A DNA stretch of 64,000 nucleotides, taken from contig NZ_CAIWTY010000087.1 in the NCBI RefSeq assembly GCF_903915725.1, positions 1 through 64,000 on the forward strand, in the 5' to 3' direction. Position numbers and translations under genes: made by a program. Below the pieces are notes generated by a model. It ran no database searches. It had not been told where the DNA came from and worked only from the letters and a program-made list of their open reading frames with translations. Below, in pieces: positions 7,818-15,752 of the stretch (position 1 is its first letter; each line of letters begins with the position of its first letter). This stretch comes from an uncultured Rhodopila sp. (GTDB lineage Bacteria > Pseudomonadota > Alphaproteobacteria > Acetobacterales > Acetobacteraceae).

Positions 7818-9134
7818 GTGGATCAAACATTGGACATTGCCGTCGTCGGCAGCGGCATTTCCGGACTTTCGGCCGCCTGGCTGCTCAGCAAGCGGCACCG
7901 GGTCACGCTGTATGAGTCCGCGCCGCGCCCCGGCGGCCATAGCAACACAATTGAGGTGCGGTTCGGCGACACCGTGACGCCCGTCGATACCGGGTTCATC
8001 GTCTATAATGAGGTCACCTATCCCAACCTGACGGCTTTGTTCGCCCATCTCGGCGTCGCCACCAACGCCTCGGAAATGAGCTTCGCCGTCTCGCTCGACG
8101 ACGGGCGGCTGGAATACGGCGGCAACGATCTGCGCGGCTTGTTCGGCCAGCCGATAAACCTGATCCGCCCGCGCTTCTGGTCAATGCTCCGAGACCTCCG
8201 CCGTTTCTACCGCGACGCCCCCGGCCTGGCCGATCGGCTGCCGGGAAGCACGTCGCTGGGCGAGTTACTGGACAGTAACGGCTACGGTGCGGCGTTCCAG
8301 CAGGACCACCTGCTGCCGATGGCGGGCGCGATCTGGTCCGCCTCCGCCGCCACCCTGCGCGACTACCCGGCGCGGCACTTCATCCGGTTCTGCGAGAACC
8401 ACGGGCTGCTGAAATTCACCGATCGCCCGATTTGGCGCACCGTCGCGGGCGGCAGCCGCAGCTATGTCGCGCGTCTGGTGCAGGCGATCGACGACCCCAG
8501 GCTGGGCGTCGCCGCGCAATCGATCCACCGCCAGCCGGACTCGGTGGTGGTGCGGGATTCCGCCGGAGAGTCCCGCACCTTCGACCATGTGGTGCTGGCC
8601 TGCCACGCCGATCATGCTTTGGCGCTGCTGGAGCAGCCGACGGAGCCGGAGGCCACGCTGCTCGGGGCCTTCCAATACACCAGCAACCGGGCGGTGCTGC
8701 ATGGCGATCCGCGGCTGATGCCGCGGCGCAAAGCGGTGTGGTCGAGCTGGAACTATCTCGGCAAAAGCGACGAGGCCGATGAACTCCATGTGACCTACTG
8801 GATGAACCGCCTTCAAGATTTGGGGAACGCCCCACCTTTATTCGTAACTCTCAATCCCGCGATGGAACCGTTGCCTGAAAGCGTGCATCTCGAACAGGTC
8901 TACGAGCACCCGCTGTTCGACGCGGGCGCGATGCGCGCGCAGGAGGCGCTGTGGTCGTTGCAGGGCCGCCAGCGCACCTGGTTCTGCGGCGCCTGGTTCG
9001 GGTCCGGCTTTCACGAGGACGGTTTGCAATCGGGCCTTGCGGTGGCCGAACAGCTCGGCGGCGTGCGGCGGCCCTGGACGGTGGCGGACGAAAGCGGCCG
9101 CATCCGCGTGATGCAACAGGAGCTGTCGGCGTGA
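7818..9134 (+). CDS. FAD-dependent amine-oxidase-like oxidoreductase (fatty-acid/photooxidative-stress locus)
   Basis: Flavoprotein of about 438 residues with an N-terminal FAD fold IAVVGSGISGLSAAWLLSKR and an acidic ribose-binding region ending in LYESAPRPGG. It belongs to the flavin amine oxidase-like group that is repeatedly found with DUF1365 and CFA synthase genes, as in the RpoE regulon of R. sphaeroides. A role in oxidising or desaturating a phospholipid acyl chain is inferred from that grouping. The GTG at 7818 is preferred because CGGGG lies 7 bases upstream. An in-frame ATG at 7782 would sit on the predicted transcript start (leaderless, 450 aa). It overlaps the next gene by GTGA. 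Confidence 0.82.
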   Translation: MDQTLDIAVVGSGISGLSAAWLLSKRHRVTLYESAPRPGGHSNTIEVRFGDTVTPVDTGFIVYNEVTYPNLTALFAHLGVATNASEMSFAVSLDDGRLEYGGNDLRGLFGQPINLIRPRFWSMLRDLRRFYRDAPGLADRLPGSTSLGELLDSNGYGAAFQQDHLLPMAGAIWSASAATLRDYPARHFIRFCENHGLLKFTDRPIWRTVAGGSRSYVARLVQAIDDPRLGVAAQSIHRQPDSVVVRDSAGESRTFDHVVLACHADHALALLEQPTEPEATLLGAFQYTSNRAVLHGDPRLMPRRKAVWSSWNYLGKSDEADELHVTYWMNRLQDLGNAPPLFVTLNPAMEPLPESVHLEQVYEHPLFDAGAMRAQEALWSLQGRQRTWFCGAWFGSGFHEDGLQSGLAVAEQLGGVRRPWTVADESGRIRVMQQELSA

Positions 9135-9898
9135 CCTCCGCGCTGTATGCCGGCACGGTTATGCACCAGCGCTACAAGCCGCGTCGGCACGCGCTGCGCT
9201 ACCGGCTGTGCTGGATGCTGTTCGACCTGGACGATTTGCCGACGCGGTTGCGGCTGTTCTCGCACAACCGGTTCAACCTGATCAGCTTGGATGACCGCGA
9301 CCATCTCGACGGCTCGGTGGGCACTCTGCGCGGCCAGGTCGAGGCGGCGATGGCGTCCGCCGGACTGCAGCCGGATGGCGGGCCGATCCGGTTTTTGTGC
9401 ATGCCGCGGGTGCTGGGGCATGCGTTCAATCCGATCACGGTGTTCTTCTGCTACCGGCGCGACGGCGTCCTGACCGCCATGCTGTATGAGGTGCACAACA
9501 CCTTCGGCGGCCGCCACAGCTACCTGATCCCGGTCGTTGACCCGGCCGCGAAGACCATCCGGCAGGGCTGCGACAAGGCGTTCTACGTCTCGCCGTTCAA
9601 CGGCATGGCAATGAAATACGCGTTTCGCGTGCTGCCTCCGGCCGAGGCGACCGCCGTGGTGGTGCATGGCGACGATGCCGAGGGGCGCGTCATCACCGCT
9701 TCATTCGTCGGGCGGCAAACCACATTATCGGATGCCGCGCTGGCGGGCATCGTGCTGCGGCACGGGATGCTGAGCCTGAAGGTGCTCGGCGCCATCCACT
9801 GGGAAGCCGCGAAGCTCTGGCTGAAGGGCCTGCGCGTGCAGCCGAGGCCGGCGCCTCCGGACAATCAAGTTACTGTCGTTTCTATCCTGCAAGGCTGA
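9131..9898 (+). CDS. DUF1365 domain protein
   Basis: Protein of 255 residues starting at a GTG that overlaps the upstream stop (GTGA), so it is probably translationally coupled. Family features include GTVMHQRYKPRRHALRYRL near the start, HAFNPITVFFCY, EVHNTFGGRHSY, and KAFYVSPFNGMAMKYAF. The biochemical function of DUF1365 is not established. It nearly always accompanies FAD oxidoreductase and CFA-like methyltransferase genes, so it is taken here as part of a phospholipid acyl-chain modification set. It is followed 2 bp later by the CFA-like gene. Confidence 0.88.
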   Translation: MTSALYAGTVMHQRYKPRRHALRYRLCWMLFDLDDLPTRLRLFSHNRFNLISLDDRDHLDGSVGTLRGQVEAAMASAGLQPDGGPIRFLCMPRVLGHAFNPITVFFCYRRDGVLTAMLYEVHNTFGGRHSYLIPVVDPAAKTIRQGCDKAFYVSPFNGMAMKYAFRVLPPAEATAVVVHGDDAEGRVITASFVGRQTTLSDAALAGIVLRHGMLSLKVLGAIHWEAAKLWLKGLRVQPRPAPPDNQVTVVSILQG

Positions 9899-9900
9899 CC

Positions 9901-11124
9901 ATGACCGACCTGTCGATCGATGCCCTCCCGGCTTGTAACGACCTGCGCCCCGACCTCGGCTGGCTGGCGCGCCGGCTGTCGGACGTGCTGCTGTCCCGCA
10001 TCCATGACGGGCGGCTGACGATCGTTACACCGTCGGGCTTCCGGCTGTCGCACGGGCGGGACGACGGGCCGCAGGGCGTGCTGGTATTGCGCCGCTGGCG
10101 GACCCTGCGGCGGCTGCTGCTGCAAGGCGACATCGCCTTTGCCGAAGCGTACCTGGACGGCGACTGGGACAGCCCCGACCTGCCGGCGCTGGTCGAACTG
10201 GCGGGGCGCAACATCCCGACGCTGCGGGACGCCTTCGACGCCAATTGGTTCCACCGGCTGCGCAATCGCATCCTGCACCGGCTGAACGCCAACACCAGGC
10301 GCGGCAGCAAGCGCAACATCCGGCATCACTACGATCTCGGCAACGACTTCTACGCCACCTGGCTGGATAGCGGCATGAGCTATTCCTCCGCGCTGTACAC
10401 CGCCGACGATCAGACGCTGGAGGAGGCGCAGACCGAGAAGCAGCGCCGCGCCATCGCGCTGCTGGACGTCCAACCCGGCGAAACAGTGCTGGAAATCGGC
10501 TGCGGCTGGGGCGGGCTGGCGGAGCAACTCGTCCGCGCCGCCGGCTGCGATGTAACCGGGGTAACCCTCTCGGCGGCGCAACTGGAGTACGCGACGCAGC
10601 GCCTGAGCGGACCCGACACGCCTGCCGATTTGCGGCTGCAGGATTACCGCGATGTCGGCGGGACGTTCGACCGCATCGTCTCCATCGAGATGATGGAGGC
10701 GGTGGGAGAGGCGTATTGGCCGAGTTATTTCTCGGCGTTGCACGACCGCCTGAAACCCGGCGGCGTGGCAGTGGTGCAGGCCATCACGATCGACGAAGAC
10801 CAGTTCGAGGGCTATCGCCGATGCACCGATTTCATCCAGCACTACATCTTTCCCGGCGGTATGCTGCCGACAATCACCGAAATTCGCCGCCAGACCGAAC
10901 GCGCCGGCATGGTGCTGCGGTCGATGGAAACCTTCGGCGACAGCTATGCCCGCACCCTGGCGGAATGGCGCCGCCGCTTCCTCGCGGCCTGGCCGGACAT
11001 CGAGCGGCAAGGTTTCGACGCGCGGTTCCGCCGCATGTGGGAGTATTATCTGGCCTATTGCGAGGGCGGGTTCCGCGCCGGCACCATCAACGTCGGACTT
11101 TACGTTCTCGCCAGGCCGGCCTGA
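9901..11124 (+). CDS. Cyclopropane-fatty-acyl-phospholipid synthase family methyltransferase
   Basis: Protein of 407 residues in full CFA-synthase layout. An N-terminal non-catalytic lipid-binding region is followed by NIRHHYDLGNDFYATWLDSG and MSYSSALY. SAM motif I is VLEIGCGWGGLAEQLVRAAG, then RIVSIEMMEAVGEAYWPSYF and the IFPGGMLPT loop. It acts on unsaturated chains of existing phospholipids at the membrane surface. It is the third gene of the plus-strand arm driven by the ECF11 promoter. Its relative at 3618-4643 is shorter and quite different, so the two enzymes probably do different steps. Whether the product is cyclopropane or a methylated/furan precursor is open. Confidence 0.88.
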   Translation: MTDLSIDALPACNDLRPDLGWLARRLSDVLLSRIHDGRLTIVTPSGFRLSHGRDDGPQGVLVLRRWRTLRRLLLQGDIAFAEAYLDGDWDSPDLPALVELAGRNIPTLRDAFDANWFHRLRNRILHRLNANTRRGSKRNIRHHYDLGNDFYATWLDSGMSYSSALYTADDQTLEEAQTEKQRRAIALLDVQPGETVLEIGCGWGGLAEQLVRAAGCDVTGVTLSAAQLEYATQRLSGPDTPADLRLQDYRDVGGTFDRIVSIEMMEAVGEAYWPSYFSALHDRLKPGGVAVVQAITIDEDQFEGYRRCTDFIQHYIFPGGMLPTITEIRRQTERAGMVLRSMETFGDSYARTLAEWRRRFLAAWPDIERQGFDARFRRMWEYYLAYCEGGFRAGTINVGLYVLARPA

Positions 11125-11214
11125 TCCGCGCCGCGACCGCTTGAATCTCGCAATAACCGCCGCAACCCGCTAAACGGCCCCCCGAAAGCGCGCCGTGCCG
11201 GTGCCCAGGGGACG

Positions 11215-13263
11215 GTGATGGGGGTTCGGGATCTGTTACCAATCGCCGAAGAAGGCGACCTCACGGCCGCGCCGATTCGTCATGCCGACGAAGGTCGGCA
11301 TCCACGCCTTTGGCTCAGCCGGGCAAGGCGTGGATGGCGGGCGACCGAGCACGCGAGGGAGGGCTTCGCGCGCCATGACGGTTCAGGCGGACGTGCCGAC
11401 GGCTCAAACCTCAATGCTGTTGGTTTCATCACGGTCCTGGCGCTGCTTACCGGTTCGGCCCGGGCCGCCCCGTTCGACGCGTTCGAGCTCATCATGTGGC
11501 AGGACCACACGCCCGTTCAGATCGCCGGCCTGGCACGGCTGGGTTTCACCGCCACAAAGCTGCGGGCCACCGGCGGCCAGATCGACCCCTCGACTCTGGC
11601 CGATCGGCAAGCATCCGGCTTGCCCTGGTATCTGGAGAACATCGCTACCGACTTTTACGCCCCCTACCACCGCTATACGCCCGGCAAAGCCGTGACCTGG
11701 CGGTTTGACGCCGCCAAGGCGCGTCTGCGGGCGGATCCCGCCGATACCGGCGTGTTCGTGCGCGAGCCCGGCCTGTCGGACCCGGTCTGGCTGACCGCCG
11801 TCCAAAGCCGTCTGGAGCAGGTCGTCCACGATCAATCCCGCTACCGCCCGCTATTCTATAATCTCGCCGACGAACCCGGGATCGGCGATCTGGCGGCCGC
11901 ATGGGACGCTGATATCGCGCCATCCTCGCTGACCGAGATGCGGCAATGGCTGAAGACGCAGTATGCCGATATCGCCGCCCTGAACCGGCAATGGGGCACG
12001 GACTTCCGGGATTGGGACGCGGTCGTGCCGGAGTTGACCGTCGCGGCGATGCGGCGGACGGATGACAACTATTCCGCCTGGGCCGATTTCAAAGCCTGGA
12101 TGGACATTGCCTTCGCCCGCGCCGTCCGGGCCGGGACGGACGCCGTGCACCGGGCCGATGCGACGGCCCTGGCGGGACTCGAGGGGGGACAGGTTCCGGG
12201 TTGGGGCGGCTACGACTACAGCCTGTTGGCGCCAGCGGTCGATGTCATGGAGATCTACGACTTCGACAACGCGCTGGATCTCGCCCGCGCCTTCAATCCG
12301 GCGCTGATCACCTTGCGCACCAGCTTCCCGAGCGGCCCGCGCGAGGCGCATGCACTCTGGCGGAACCTGCTGCACGGCGGCCGCGGCCTGATCGTCTGGG
12401 ATGAGCGCGGCGATGTCGTGCAGCCGGACGGAGCGGCCGGGCCCCGCGGGCGCGAGATCGCCGACATGGTGGCCGCGTTGCGGCTGGTGGCACCCGCGAT
12501 CATGGCGGCCGAAGCCTCGGATGATCCGGTGGCGGTGCTGTATTCCCAGGCCAGTTTCCGCACCCGCTGGATGCTGGACCAACGGACCAAGGGCGCCGCA
12601 TGGACCAGCCGGGATGCCGCCCGGGAATACGAGGACAACAGCTGGCGCGCGTCGCGCCGGCAGGTGCTTGCACGCCTGGCCGGGATCGCCGTGCAGCCGC
12701 GCATCCTGTCCTCCGCCATGGTCGAGGCGGGCGCCTTGCAGCGCGACGGCCTGCGCGTGCTGATTTTGCCGCACGCTATCGCCCTGTCCGAAGCCGAGGC
12801 AAACGAAATCCGGGCGTTCGCCGGGCGCGGCGGCACCGTGCTGGCGGATACCGAACCCGGCCTGTTCGACCAGCACAGCCGCAGGTTGCCCGCACCCTCG
12901 CTGACCGGGGTCGCCGTGCTGCCGGAGGCCATGCTCCTCGGCGCCGGAGCCGACGGCCCGATCGCGTTGGCGGCGTTCGCGGCGCTGTTGCGGGATGCGG
13001 GGGTGCCCGCCCGCGCGGAGCTGCGCGGACCGGACGGATTGCCCGCCGCCGGGGTCGAGGCACGGTGGTTGCGACAGGGCGATACCACGATCCTGGCATT
13101 GCAGGCGGCGGCGCCGTGGCAGGCGCCGGGGCGGATCGAGCTGCGGTTGGATGCACCGGCTACGATCGAGGACCTGCGCTTTCCCGGTCCGGTCCGCCGG
13201 ACGCAGCAGGTCTCCGCCGTCCTCGACCCCGTCGTCCCAACGATCCTAAGTGTCAGGCGCTGA
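11215..13263 (+). CDS. Secreted glycoside hydrolase, GH42 beta-galactosidase-like
   Basis: The frame encodes up to 682 residues. A signal-peptide-like segment (VGFITVLALLTGSARAAP) lies at about residues 68-85, and the mature protein begins FDAFELIMWQDHTP. GH42-type features are a TIM-barrel start, YNLADEPG with a candidate acid/base Glu, and LNRQWGTDFRDWD. A later IVWDERGDV and a C-terminal Rossmann-like trimerisation region (LRVLILPHAIALSEAE) also fit. The start is doubtful: the 65 residues before the signal peptide include an in-frame GC-rich palindrome at 11278-11381, and no start codon with a ribosome site lies just before the signal peptide. The sugar substrate is unknown. Confidence 0.7.
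   Translation: MMGVRDLLPIAEEGDLTAAPIRHADEGRHPRLWLSRARRGWRATEHAREGFARHDGSGGRADGSNLNAVGFITVLALLTGSARAAPFDAFELIMWQDHTPVQIAGLARLGFTATKLRATGGQIDPSTLADRQASGLPWYLENIATDFYAPYHRYTPGKAVTWRFDAAKARLRADPADTGVFVREPGLSDPVWLTAVQSRLEQVVHDQSRYRPLFYNLADEPGIGDLAAAWDADIAPSSLTEMRQWLKTQYADIAALNRQWGTDFRDWDAVVPELTVAAMRRTDDNYSAWADFKAWMDIAFARAVRAGTDAVHRADATALAGLEGGQVPGWGGYDYSLLAPAVDVMEIYDFDNALDLARAFNPALITLRTSFPSGPREAHALWRNLLHGGRGLIVWDERGDVVQPDGAAGPRGREIADMVAALRLVAPAIMAAEASDDPVAVLYSQASFRTRWMLDQRTKGAAWTSRDAAREYEDNSWRASRRQVLARLAGIAVQPRILSSAMVEAGALQRDGLRVLILPHAIALSEAEANEIRAFAGRGGTVLADTEPGLFDQHSRRLPAPSLTGVAVLPEAMLLGAGADGPIALAAFAALLRDAGVPARAELRGPDGLPAAGVEARWLRQGDTTILALQAAAPWQAPGRIELRLDAPATIEDLRFPGPVRRTQQVSAVLDPVVPTILSVRR
11278..11381. 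repeat. GC-rich interspersed palindrome at the GH42-like gene start
   Basis: This copy reads CGTCATGCCGACGAAGGTCG, GCATCCACGCC, a loop, GGCGTGGATGGCGGG and finally CGCGCCATGACGG. The plan is the same as in the copies at 5464 and 39407. It occupies codons about 22-56 of the GH42-like frame and may have displaced the native start. Confidence 0.7.
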
Positions 13264-13295
13264 CTCTACGGACCTGAAAACATTGGTGATATTGT

Positions 13296-13309
13296 TTGAC
13301 ATGGATCAA
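13296..13309. promoter_or_regulatory. FNR/FixK-type box
   Basis: TTGACATGGATCAA matches the CRP/FNR-family palindrome TTGAY-N4-ATCAA used by alphaproteobacterial FnrL/FixK. Its centre is about 62 bp before the ATG at 13365, almost the same distance as in the ubiT promoter (about 63 bp). It predicts low-oxygen control of the small gene and ppk2. Confidence 0.65.
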
Positions 13310-13364
13310 CGACAAAACGGCGCGATTCCGATTGAAATACTTGGACCGTCAGGAGTGCGGTCCG

Positions 13365-13646
13365 ATGAACCATAAGCAACGCCAAACGCTGCATGCCCTG
13401 TTTGCCCATCCGGTCAGCAGCAATATCGACCCGCGGCTGGCCTATTCGATCATCGAGACTCTCGGCGGCGAAGTTACCCATGGCGGGCATGGCCATCTGG
13501 TCGTTAAGCTCAACGGCCATACGCACGGGTTCCACGAGCCGCGCCACACGCTGTCGAAGGAGGAGGTCACTTCACTGCGGAAATTCCTTGAGGCAGCCGG
13601 GATCGACCCGGTCCGTGACCACCCGCTTGAGGCGGGAGCGGCATGA
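13365..13646 (+). CDS. HicA-like small protein
   Basis: Protein of 93 residues starting MNHKQRQTLHALFAHPVSSN. It continues with IIETLGGEVTHGGHGHLVVKLNGHTHGFHEPRH, which resembles the double-stranded-RNA-binding-like fold of HicA proteins (a His before a beta strand with a G-H motif). No HicB-like antitoxin follows. The next gene is ppk2, 33 bp downstream, so it may be a stand-alone relative and not a toxin. The ATG at 13365 is preferred over an upstream in-frame ATG at 13296, which falls inside the FNR-type box. The functional call is tentative. Confidence 0.6.
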   Translation: MNHKQRQTLHALFAHPVSSNIDPRLAYSIIETLGGEVTHGGHGHLVVKLNGHTHGFHEPRHTLSKEEVTSLRKFLEAAGIDPVRDHPLEAGAA

Positions 13647-13679
13647 CGCTTTCCAGCGCGCCCCGGACCGGGACCTGAC

Positions 13680-14681
13680 GTGGCCAGGCAGGTCGCTCCC
13701 GGGGCGAACGGCGCGAACGGTGCCGGCCAGTCAGCCGTTGAAGAGATCCCGCAACCTGCGCCGGTGCCCGAGCCGGCGGCCTCCGCCGCGCATGCCATCG
13801 CGGCGATGCGGCACGATCCGGCCGCCATCAGGCGCCTGTTCGAGTCCGGCGAGTATCCCTACAAGATCGCGATGCGCACCGCGCCGTATGAGGCGCATAT
13901 GCTCGAACTGCAGCGCGAGCTGCTCAAGGCGCAGCGCTGGATCGAACAGACCGGGCAGCGCATCGTCGTGCTGTTCGAGGGCCGCGATGCCGCCGGCAAG
14001 GGCGGCACGATCAAGCGCTTCACCGAGCACATGAATCCGCGCACCGCCCGGGTGATCGCGCTGCAAAAGCCGACCGAGCGCGAACAGACGCAGTGGTATT
14101 TCCAGCGCTACGTCACCCATCTGCCCGCCGCCGGGGAAATCGTGCTGTTCGACCGCTCCTGGTACAACCGCGCCGGTGTCGAGCGGGTGATGGGCTTCTG
14201 CACGCCGAACGACTACCTTGAATTCATGCGGCAATGCCCGCAGTTCGAGCAGATGCTGGTCCGCGCCGGGATTGTTCTGGTGAAGTTCTGGTTTTCCGTC
14301 AGCCGCGAGGTGCAACGCCGCCGCTTCGGCGAGCGCGAGCGGGACCCGCTGAAGCAATGGAAGCTGTCGCCGATAGACCGGGCATCGCTGGATAAGTGGG
14401 ACGACTATACCGAGGCGAAGGAGGCGATGTTCTTCTACACCGACACCGCCGACGCGCCCTGGACCATCATCAAGTCCGACGACAAGAAGCGCGCCCGGCT
14501 GAATGCGATGCAGCATCTGCTGGAATTGCTGCCGTATGAGGGCAAGGACACCAGCATCGTCACCGGGCCCGACCCGCTGATCGTCGGGGCCAGCGCGCAT
14601 GTCATCGGCACCGACCTGCGCATTCTCAACAAGACCGTGCACCCCTCGCTCAAGCGTGGGCGGGAGATCACCCCGGGCTGA
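13680..14681 (+). CDS. ppk2: Polyphosphate kinase 2 family protein
   Basis: Protein of 333 residues with GTG start. A low-complexity Pro/Ala N-terminal tail of about 40 residues is followed by a one-domain PPK2. Walker A is VVLFEGRDAAGKGGTIKRF, the lid/Walker B region is EIVLFDRSWYNRAGVERVMG, and KQWKLSPIDRASLDKWDDYT is also present. PPK2 enzymes use polyphosphate to phosphorylate GDP or ADP (or AMP in other classes), linking the polyphosphate store to nucleotide pools. It lies downstream of an FNR-type box and the HicA-like gene, which suggests use under oxygen limitation. Nucleotide preference is not determinable here. Confidence 0.92.
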   Translation: MARQVAPGANGANGAGQSAVEEIPQPAPVPEPAASAAHAIAAMRHDPAAIRRLFESGEYPYKIAMRTAPYEAHMLELQRELLKAQRWIEQTGQRIVVLFEGRDAAGKGGTIKRFTEHMNPRTARVIALQKPTEREQTQWYFQRYVTHLPAAGEIVLFDRSWYNRAGVERVMGFCTPNDYLEFMRQCPQFEQMLVRAGIVLVKFWFSVSREVQRRRFGERERDPLKQWKLSPIDRASLDKWDDYTEAKEAMFFYTDTADAPWTIIKSDDKKRARLNAMQHLLELLPYEGKDTSIVTGPDPLIVGASAHVIGTDLRILNKTVHPSLKRGREITPG

Positions 14682-14897
14682 CCTCTATCCTGCCCGGGTT
14701 GAGTTTGACGCTCGGCACTGCCGCCGCCATCCATTGCTTCTGTTTGTAGAGGCGACAGGCCGGGTACCGGCCTCCGTCGGCATGACGAAGTGGCGCAGCC
14801 GGAGAGTCGCTTTCACGGCGAATCGGTATCAGGCGGATATTGACACATTCGGAACGCTCAAATAGATCATTGTCAAAACTATTAACGGACTGCCTCC

Positions 14898-15440
14898 ATG
14901 CGCGCTGCCCTGTTCGCCTGTGCCGTCCTTGCCGGGTCTTTCGTGTCGCTGCCCGGCGCAAGGGCGGACGTCTACTACCTGCCGATTGGCATTGTCGCTA
15001 CGCTCAGTGACGGCACGGCGTTGACCGGGGAGTTTTCGCTCAACGCGTACGGGCAGATCGACGGCGGCGCCATCGACACGGTCGCCGGGACAACTCTTAA
15101 CGGCACCGTGATAAACGCGTTCGAATTCGTTTCTGTCTCCGTCGTGAACGGCACGTCGGACACTGTGGTCACGGCCAACTCCTCTGACTATCAGTATACT
15201 CTGACGCTCACGTTCGAGCATTCCCTGGGAACCCCTGGACTCGATCCGTTCGTGCTCGATGGTAGCGCGTACGTGCCGAATCCTCCCCAGTCGGGCGAAT
15301 GCTACCCCTATTCTTGCAGCAGCGCGTCCGCGGAACGGCTGGTCGCCTCCGGCTACGCCTATGTGCCGGAACCGGCTTCGGCGGCTCTGCTCGGCGCCGG
15401 CCTGCTCGGCCTGCTGGCCGCCCGCCGCCGCCACGCCTGA
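14898..15440 (+). CDS. PEP-CTERM sorting-domain protein
   Basis: Secreted protein of 180 residues. A signal peptide (MRAALFACAVLAGSFVSLPG, cleavage near ARAD) is followed by a beta-rich, Thr/Ser-rich body with little charge. The C-terminal sorting signal VPEPASAALLGAGLLGLLAA ends in RRRHA: PEP motif, hydrophobic helix, basic tail. Such proteins are processed by an exosortase (EpsH/XrtA type) and exported with exopolysaccharide. No exosortase or polysaccharide genes are seen in the window. The body has no recognised function. The gene is monocistronic, between ppk2 and the glycine riboswitch. Confidence 0.85.
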   Translation: MRAALFACAVLAGSFVSLPGARADVYYLPIGIVATLSDGTALTGEFSLNAYGQIDGGAIDTVAGTTLNGTVINAFEFVSVSVVNGTSDTVVTANSSDYQYTLTLTFEHSLGTPGLDPFVLDGSAYVPNPPQSGECYPYSCSSASAERLVASGYAYVPEPASAALLGAGLLGLLAARRRHA

Positions 15441-15517
15441 GGCGACACCGCACCGCATCAAACCGCTTGGCATCCGCCCCCCAACCGGGGCATGGTGCGT
15501 CCGTCCCGGGCACCCGC

Positions 15518-15700
15518 CGCGGGAGAGTGCGGGGGCGACTCCGCCGCCGAAGGCGCAACCGGCCCCCGGAAACGCTCAGGCACAAGGGACCGCGACGGGT
15601 AAAGGGATCTCTGGAAAGCCGGGCGCCGCGCAGGCGTGGCCCGCACCGACGGGGTAAGGGGCAAAACCCCGAATCTCTCAGGTACCACGACAGAGGGGGG
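15518..15700 (+). promoter_or_regulatory. Tandem glycine riboswitch
   Basis: Two glycine aptamers lie in series ahead of gcvT. Aptamer 1 (about 15518-15618) shows GCGGGAGAG, GCCGAAGGCGCAA, AAACGCTCAGGCACAAGGGA and TCTCTGGAAAG. Aptamer 2 (about 15620-15700) shows CACCGACGGGGTAAGGGGCA, AATCTCTCAGGTACCACGAC and AGAGGGG. This is the usual cooperative arrangement that switches on glycine cleavage genes when glycine is abundant. A short linker leads to the gcvT ribosome site at about 15743. Confidence 0.92.
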
Positions 15701-15752
15701 CCAACTCTTCCGGCATGTCGCCGGCGGGGAGGCCCTGTACGCGGAGACCTTC

